From the NCBI GenBank assembly GCA_030597775.1, contig JAUVRF010000059.1, positions 1 through 8,314 of the forward strand: DNA of 8,314 nt, written 5' to 3'. The stretch is from Methanobacteriota archaeon. GTDB taxonomy: Archaea > Thermoplasmatota > DTKX01 > GCA-020343715. The notes beneath the pieces are model-generated. The model did no database searches. It saw only the letters and a list, made by a program, of their open reading frames with translations, and was not told the DNA's origin. Shown piece after piece: positions 5,401 to 8,314 of the stretch; within the stretch, counting starts at the first letter, position 1, and each line of letters begins with the position of its first letter. Both the position numbers and the translations under genes were made by a program.

Positions 5401-8163
5401 ACCACCCACGCCACCCTGAAGGTGGAGGTGGACCATCTGGCCCGGGTGCAGGTCGTCGACTGGGCCCTGCCCTTCATCTCGGTGGAGAAGCCCTACGACG
5501 GCGCCATGGTCAACATCGCCGACCTCACCGTGAAGGGCTTCCTTCAGGAGAAGGGCTCGGGCCTCGACGGGGCCTGGGTATCCCTGGACGGCGTCGAGTG
5601 GAAGGAGGTGGAGGCCCAGCAGATATGGGAGGCACGCTTCGAGGGCCTGGAGCACGGCGAGGCCCGCATCTACGCCAAGGCCCGCGACAGGTCGGGCAAC
5701 GAGAACGTGACCCACGTGGACTTCCGGCTGGACCTCCGGGGTCCGGACCTGGAGGTGCTGCGGCCCCTGGACGGCACCCGCACCCGGGAGAAGGACATCA
5801 TCGTGGAGGCCATCACCGAGACGACCGCGGAGCTGTTCCTCGACGGGGTTCCCGTGGCGAACCTCCCGGGCACGATGTACGAGCGCTACCACCTGACCCA
5901 GGGTCTGAACATCATCGTGGTCGAGGCCGTTGACGAGTCGGGCAACGCCGCCATCCAGGTGCTCCGCGTGTGGCACGACACCGTGTTGCCCGCCCTGTTC
6001 GTGTCCTCACCCACGGACTACCAGGTGGCACCGGAACCCCTCATCGTGGTCACCGGGAGGACGGAACCCGACGCCAATGTCACCGTGAACGACATCGAGG
6101 CCCCCGTGGACGCGGACGGCTGGTTCAGACTGAGCTACGTGCTGACCTCCCGGGAGAACCTGCTGGCCATCGAGTCCACCGACAGGGCCGGGAACACCAA
6201 CGTCACCTATCGCCACGTCACGCTGGACGACCAGCCTCCGGTCTTCACCATCAAGACCCCCACCGACGGCACCCTGACATCGGACACAGAGGTCATGGTG
6301 GAGGGTTCCGTGTCCAACGAGGACCTGGACGCCACCATCTACGTCAACGGCGAGCGCATCCAGCAGGAGGGTCGGTTCACCACGACCGTGGTGCTGGAGG
6401 AGGGCGAGAACCGCATCGAGGTCCTGGCCGTCGACCCCAACGGCAGGGAGAGCGTGACAGTCATCAGGGTCATCCGCGACACCCAGCCGCCGATGATCGC
6501 AATGACCAGCCCCAGGACCACGGAGATGATGACCCGCGACGGCCGCATCCTCATCTCCGGATCGGCGGAGACCGCCACGTACATCGCCATCAACCAGCGA
6601 CAGGAGACGATAGCCGACGACGGCTCCTTCGATATCGATTACGAGCTGGAGGCCGGCCCCAACACCCTGGAGCTGGAGGTGCGGGACAAGGCGGGGAACG
6701 TGGACATCCTCATCCTCAACGTGGAATGGGACTACAGCCCCCCCGACCTGCGTCTGGACCTGCTCCCCGAGAGGACCCGTGAGGAGTCCATAGTGATCAA
6801 CGGCTCCACCGAGGGCATCCGAGTCACGGTGGACGGCGTGCCAGTGCCCCTGGTCGATGGCCTGTCCACCGTGCCCGTCCACCTGTCAATGGGCCACAAC
6901 TCCATCGACGTGGAGGCCTTCGACGCGGCGGGCAATGTAGCCAGCCACCGGGTGCAGATAGACCGGGAGGAGCGCCTGGGCGAGATGCAGACCGATCCGG
7001 ACTGGACCGGAAGCATCTCCAGCATCATCCTGATCATCGCCGCGGTTACCGTCACCGCGGTCACGGTCGGCATCACCCGGGGCAGACCCCAGGCCCCACC
7101 CCCCCACAATGGCGCAAGGCGGCGGCGGCGGCCCGACGGCCGGCCACGGCGCAGGCCCACCAACGGCGCTCGACCCCGGGACCGACCCCAACCCACCCTG
7201 CAGGAGCCGGAGCCCGAGCCCGAGCCCGGACCGGACCTGGTCGACAGGACGCCCGGAGGGTCCTCCGCGCCCTACGAGCTTCCGGCCGAGACCTCCGAAC
7301 CCCTGGAGGCCCCCGAGGATGACGTGATCGTTGACGTGCCGGAGGAGCCCGGGATACCCAAGGACCCCCTGGCGGCGTCCACCCACGACAGCAGCATCCC
7401 CGCCGACGAGACGACCTACGAGGGCCCGATGCACACCCCGGTGGAATCCAACATCTGGAGTCCCGGCGAGGCGCCTGGACCGGAGCCAGAACCGGTGCCA
7501 GAACCGGTCTCTGACCACGGGATCGACCTGGCGCCAGAGCCCGTCCCGGGGGCCGCCCCCGAGTTGCATCTGGAGTTCGCGCCCCTTCCCCTGATGAGCG
7601 TTCCAGACCCCACCACCGTCAACGGCGACATACAGGTCAACGGCGACGGAGAGCTCAGCTACCAGGAGGAGCAAGAGGAGGAGGAGAAGGAGGAGCCAGC
7701 GGCCATTCCGGAACCCGTACCGGAGCCGGTGACCGAGACCGTGGTCAGCATGGAGGACGTGCCCATCTGGAGGCCTCCAGAGGTCGAGCCGGAGCCGGAG
7801 CTGGCACCCGCCCATGTGGTCGAGGAGCCGGCGATATGGAGGCCTGGCGAGGCACCAGAACCGGAGCCGGAACCGGAGCCGGAGCCAGAGCCGGAGCTGG
7901 AACTGGAACTGGAACCGGAAGCCCTACATGTTCCCGAACCCGAGATCGAGCCGGTGCCGGAGCCGATGCCCGAGACCGTGATCAGCATGGAGGACGTACC
8001 CATTTGGAAACCTCCGGAGGTCGTGCCGGAACCGGCACCCACCCATGTGGTCGAGGAGCCGGCGATCTGGAGGCCTGGGGAGGCACCAGAGCCCGAACCG
8101 GAGCCAGAGCCGGAGCCCATGGTGGAACCCGAACCGGAACCCGAACCCATGGTGGAACAATAG
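2422..8163 (+). CDS. Giant beta-helix/Ig-repeat membrane surface protein with Glu-Pro-rich cytoplasmic tail (gene B)
   Basis: 1913 residues to the first stop (TAG, nt 8161-8163). The ATG is supported by the upstream Shine-Dalgarno and by a clear signal peptide: MRPR, a hydrophobic stretch at 5-23 and probable cleavage after AAA23. Residues about 27-913 are a right-handed parallel beta-helix of the PbH1/NosD-like type (repeated xDSxI, xNNxI and GI turns), with a Tyr-rich array at 155-564. Residues 914-1012 resemble a carboxypeptidase-regulatory-like beta domain. Six Ig-like domains follow (about 1017-1106, 1108-1188, 1191-1270, 1274-1354, 1357-1438, 1441-1513), mostly ending D-x-x-G-N. A transmembrane helix (1531-1551) is followed by an Arg-rich stop-transfer (1566-1588) and an acidic Pro/Glu tail with five Ile-Trp motifs. 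Asn-x-Ser/Thr sequons (N227, N487, N1095, N1219, N1260, N1460) would allow N-glycosylation of the outer part. No catalytic signature is recognised; a surface adhesin or polysaccharide-binding role is inference. The stop may not be the real end, because the same repeat continues in frame past it. Confidence 0.9.
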   Translation: MRPRAFLLLAMVALVAVAALAAAEWSGTAPPADGTSDWLVVTDTTVTGEEVSTSGDIRVMPGSQLTLLGASLLFTGDDDPSITVERGASLVMEDSTISATDGTWYTFHVRGSATIADSDISGTMGGIQAHSDDLIIRGSHIHHGLGPGVELWGHDATISGCVIDNVDIGISSVAMNDDLEDSVALAAGWSVTLSDTTLSAKTYGMYLYWKKSLSGTLDLDFITTLNNVTITKSANAGLYCYVDLYVNKGSGTLDELFELTWTGGSSTQNGGPGIYVYHYIKPYYLNARVNCENRITLQSVDITSNAGEGIYLEDTLYQDRGSGTSTTYKQSMTLTDCKVSNNAKSGIYLKRPRTIYYVYGTSAKTRNTALTLTDSEVKSNGENGIYIDDNHYSYSTRGKFIWYNYLTLRGATISGNAQDGIFYLLYERLYYGDKTGVDYRNYFDFQDSTIGSNGGNGFDMQTSGYMYYHGNMGFRNDLKILRSRIHNNTELGGYAYLYTYGYDWQYTFSRTGTYTFEDNVIEDNQGGGVYARTYGYSYKQVTNVALRCSDNIVRGNGAGRALGFEGMSGNTGEALVENNRFIDNGGGGGTTSLDLVYFTQFVVANNLWSEDSHRTLVRCFAYGMVKPSPNLGKYTDWVQVYENTFEDSGTGTSAAEGAVLIDSSYGDGNLRVVDNVMRDLEGNGITSTKARGKGTLYISNNLFDGLGGSGVQISNSYSGSKTSITDNIMTNGTGSAQSAVVLIRDDAGSYITVTGNDGTTSTQSGVVSSGSVGPKSLTVKDNRLVGLGGNAIDLVGTSFNVEDNNLSDCMGFAIALRGFTQLPFVGANIIERAENGLLLEAKESTDGLRLKIYMDNVTWRVNGTAIQIKNMDLVVTNSTLTGRKALYASYGTLTTISTNVPYMGGGAGPEGIVEVFFNVGIDLIWANATGVDSGLPARDALVVFRKSTGGYHTSRVADNRGHLKTELIPSWRIEEGHADRISPYDLEITANGLTTHATLKVEVDHLARVQVVDWALPFISVEKPYDGAMVNIADLTVKGFLQEKGSGLDGAWVSLDGVEWKEVEAQQIWEARFEGLEHGEARIYAKARDRSGNENVTHVDFRLDLRGPDLEVLRPLDGTRTREKDIIVEAITETTAELFLDGVPVANLPGTMYERYHLTQGLNIIVVEAVDESGNAAIQVLRVWHDTVLPALFVSSPTDYQVAPEPLIVVTGRTEPDANVTVNDIEAPVDADGWFRLSYVLTSRENLLAIESTDRAGNTNVTYRHVTLDDQPPVFTIKTPTDGTLTSDTEVMVEGSVSNEDLDATIYVNGERIQQEGRFTTTVVLEEGENRIEVLAVDPNGRESVTVIRVIRDTQPPMIAMTSPRTTEMMTRDGRILISGSAETATYIAINQRQETIADDGSFDIDYELEAGPNTLELEVRDKAGNVDILILNVEWDYSPPDLRLDLLPERTREESIVINGSTEGIRVTVDGVPVPLVDGLSTVPVHLSMGHNSIDVEAFDAAGNVASHRVQIDREERLGEMQTDPDWTGSISSIILIIAAVTVTAVTVGITRGRPQAPPPHNGARRRRRPDGRPRRRPTNGARPRDRPQPTLQEPEPEPEPGPDLVDRTPGGSSAPYELPAETSEPLEAPEDDVIVDVPEEPGIPKDPLAASTHDSSIPADETTYEGPMHTPVESNIWSPGEAPGPEPEPVPEPVSDHGIDLAPEPVPGAAPELHLEFAPLPLMSVPDPTTVNGDIQVNGDGELSYQEEQEEEEKEEPAAIPEPVPEPVTETVVSMEDVPIWRPPEVEPEPELAPAHVVEEPAIWRPGEAPEPEPEPEPEPEPELELELEPEALHVPEPEIEPVPEPMPETVISMEDVPIWKPPEVVPEPAPTHVVEEPAIWRPGEAPEPEPEPEPEPMVEPEPEPEPMVEQ
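2887..4113 (+). repeat. Tyr-rich beta-helix array with a period of about 36 residues
   Basis: A Gly-Ile/Leu-Tyr or similar turn recurs at G169, G204, G237, G273, G309, G346, G384, G420, G457, G493, G528 and about G559, giving spacings of 35, 33, 36, 36, 37, 38, 36, 37, 36, 35 and about 31 residues. The central copies share the pattern TLTDSxVxSNxxxGIY. The segment after each turn is rich in tyrosine, often at alternating positions (residues 494-502, 274-279, 534-538). By hand count residues 194-553 hold about 43 Tyr (about 12%). The repeats are diverged at DNA level. Each unit is longer than the 22-25 residues usual for one PbH1 coil, so it carries an extra strand or long loop. Confidence 0.8.
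5470..6960 (+). repeat. Six Ig-like domain repeats of gene B
   Basis: There are six units of about 75-90 residues between the linker domain and the transmembrane helix. Ends are DRSGN, DESGN, DRAGN, DPNGR, DKAGN and DAAGN. Units 2-6 carry the hairpin LFLDG, VTVND, IYVNG, IAINQ and VTVDG, usually followed by an xDGxF strand and an EGxNxIxV strand. Unit 1 has SLDGVEW instead, matching the odd first unit of gene A. These resemble glucodextranase-B/bacterial Ig-like families; exact family assignment needs a profile search. Confidence 0.8.
7012..7074 (+). other. Transmembrane helix of gene B
   Basis: Residues 1531-1551 (SISSIILIIAAVTVTAVTVG and one Ile) are uncharged and flanked on the C-terminal side by TRGRP and then two Arg clusters (RRRRRPDGRPRRR). 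The C-terminal tail is therefore predicted to be cytoplasmic. Confidence 0.9.
7711..8160 (+). repeat. Duplicated 79-residue tail module with paired Ile-Trp motifs
   Basis: Two copies begin near nt 7711 and nt 7948; the shared ETV(V/I)SMEDVPIW block starts at nt 7735 and nt 7972, a 237-nt offset. Each copy holds a first motif DVPIW(R/K)PPEV, a short Pro/Glu spacer, a second motif HVVEEPAIWRPGEAPEPEP, and a run of Glu-Pro. By hand, six codon differences in the two conserved blocks are synonymous and two are conservative replacements (V/I, R/K), which suggests the motif is held by selection. A fifth, lone copy (SNIWSPGEAPGPEPEP) lies upstream at nt 7447. Confidence 0.85.
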
Positions 8164-8314
8164 CTGGAACCGGAACTAGAGCCGGAGCCCATGGTGGAAC
8201 TAGAACCGGAACCAGAACTGGAACCAGAGCCGGAGCCCATGGTGGTACCAGAACCGGAACCAGAGCCGGAACCAGAGCCGGAGCCCATGGTGGTACCAGA
8301 ACCGGAACCAGAAC
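8164..8314 (+). other. In-frame Glu-Pro repeat continuation beyond the TAG of gene B
   Basis: In the same frame as gene B, 50 codons after TAG contain no further stop and translate to the same Glu/Pro/Leu repeat with EPMV punctuation, reaching the end of the window. The segment is either a lost 3' part of the gene cut off by a recent nonsense change, a part reached by reading TAG as a sense codon, or the product of a sequencing or assembly error. There is no fresh start with an RBS here. Confidence 0.7.
8191..8314 (+). repeat. 48-bp tandem minisatellite (about 2.6 copies, cut by window end)
   Basis: Units start with ATGGTG at nt 8191, 8239 and 8287, exactly 48 bp apart. The first two units differ at four positions (GAA/GTA, CTA/CCA, GAA/GAG, CTG/CCG). 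The partial third unit follows the second for its first 26 bases. Shorter, looser spacings of the same EPMV marker occur upstream (nt 8119, 8149). The length is a multiple of three, so unit gain or loss keeps the frame. Confidence 0.85.

Noticed and set aside
7099..7105. Run of seven C as a possible frameshift site separating the membrane helix from the tail
   Set aside because: The frame before and after the run is coherent: membrane helix, Arg-rich stop-transfer and then Glu-Pro repeats are all in one frame, so no shift is needed.
7012..8160. Sortase (LPxTG) or PGF-CTERM type cell-wall anchoring signal
   Set aside because: No LPxTG or PGF motif lies before either membrane helix, and the tail after the helix is far too long for a processed sorting signal.
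7659..8288. Minus-strand frame of 209 codons reading as Gly-Ser repeats
   Set aside because: It is the exact antisense of the GAR-CCN Glu-Pro repeats; the reverse complement of such hexamers gives Gly-Ser automatically. It has no separate coding evidence.
8107..8314. CRISPR-like array from regularly spaced repeats
   Set aside because: The spacers are themselves repeats, everything is in a protein frame, and the units are directly adjacent; this is a coding minisatellite.

Overview
The window holds two very large, co-directional genes on the + strand and essentially no non-coding DNA. Gene A (nt 2-2422) is open at its 5' end; gene B (nt 2422-8163 to the first stop) starts on the last base of gene A's stop codon. 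Both encode surface proteins of the same plan: an extracellular beta-helix region, a small beta domain, six Ig-like repeats, one transmembrane helix, an Arg-rich stop-transfer segment and a low-complexity cytoplasmic tail. No catalytic domain, RNA gene, mobile element or CRISPR array is visible.

The source is most likely a GC-rich archaeon, perhaps Thermoplasmatota-like. The sequence is strongly GC-rich, yet ATA (Ile) and AGG (Arg) codons recur, which is more typical of archaea than of GC-rich bacteria. A strong GGAGGTG Shine-Dalgarno sequence precedes gene B, and giant single-pass beta-helix/Ig-repeat proteins are common in such archaea. This is inference; no marker gene is present.

Layout: nt 2-680, end of gene A's beta-rich N-terminal region and linker domain; nt 680-2203, six Ig-like domains; nt 2231-2296, transmembrane helix; nt 2297-2419, Arg-rich tail ending in Asn-Gly repeats; nt 2422-2490, gene B signal peptide; nt 2500-5160, long beta-helix including a Tyr-rich array with a period of about 36 residues; nt 5161-5460, linker beta domain; nt 5470-6960, six Ig-like domains; nt 7012-7074, transmembrane helix; nt 7080-8160, Arg-rich then Glu/Pro-rich cytoplasmic tail carrying five Ile-Trp motifs; nt 8164-8314, in-frame continuation of the Glu-Pro repeats beyond a TAG codon, running off the window.

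The two proteins are probably made together from one transcript and displayed side by side on the cell surface, with beta-helix heads on Ig stalks. Their cytoplasmic tails differ completely (Asn-Gly versus Glu-Pro plus Trp motifs), so they may share an outside role but not an inside partner. The points most worth checking are the TAG inside a continuing repeat, the Tyr-rich beta-helix and the repeated Trp motif module.
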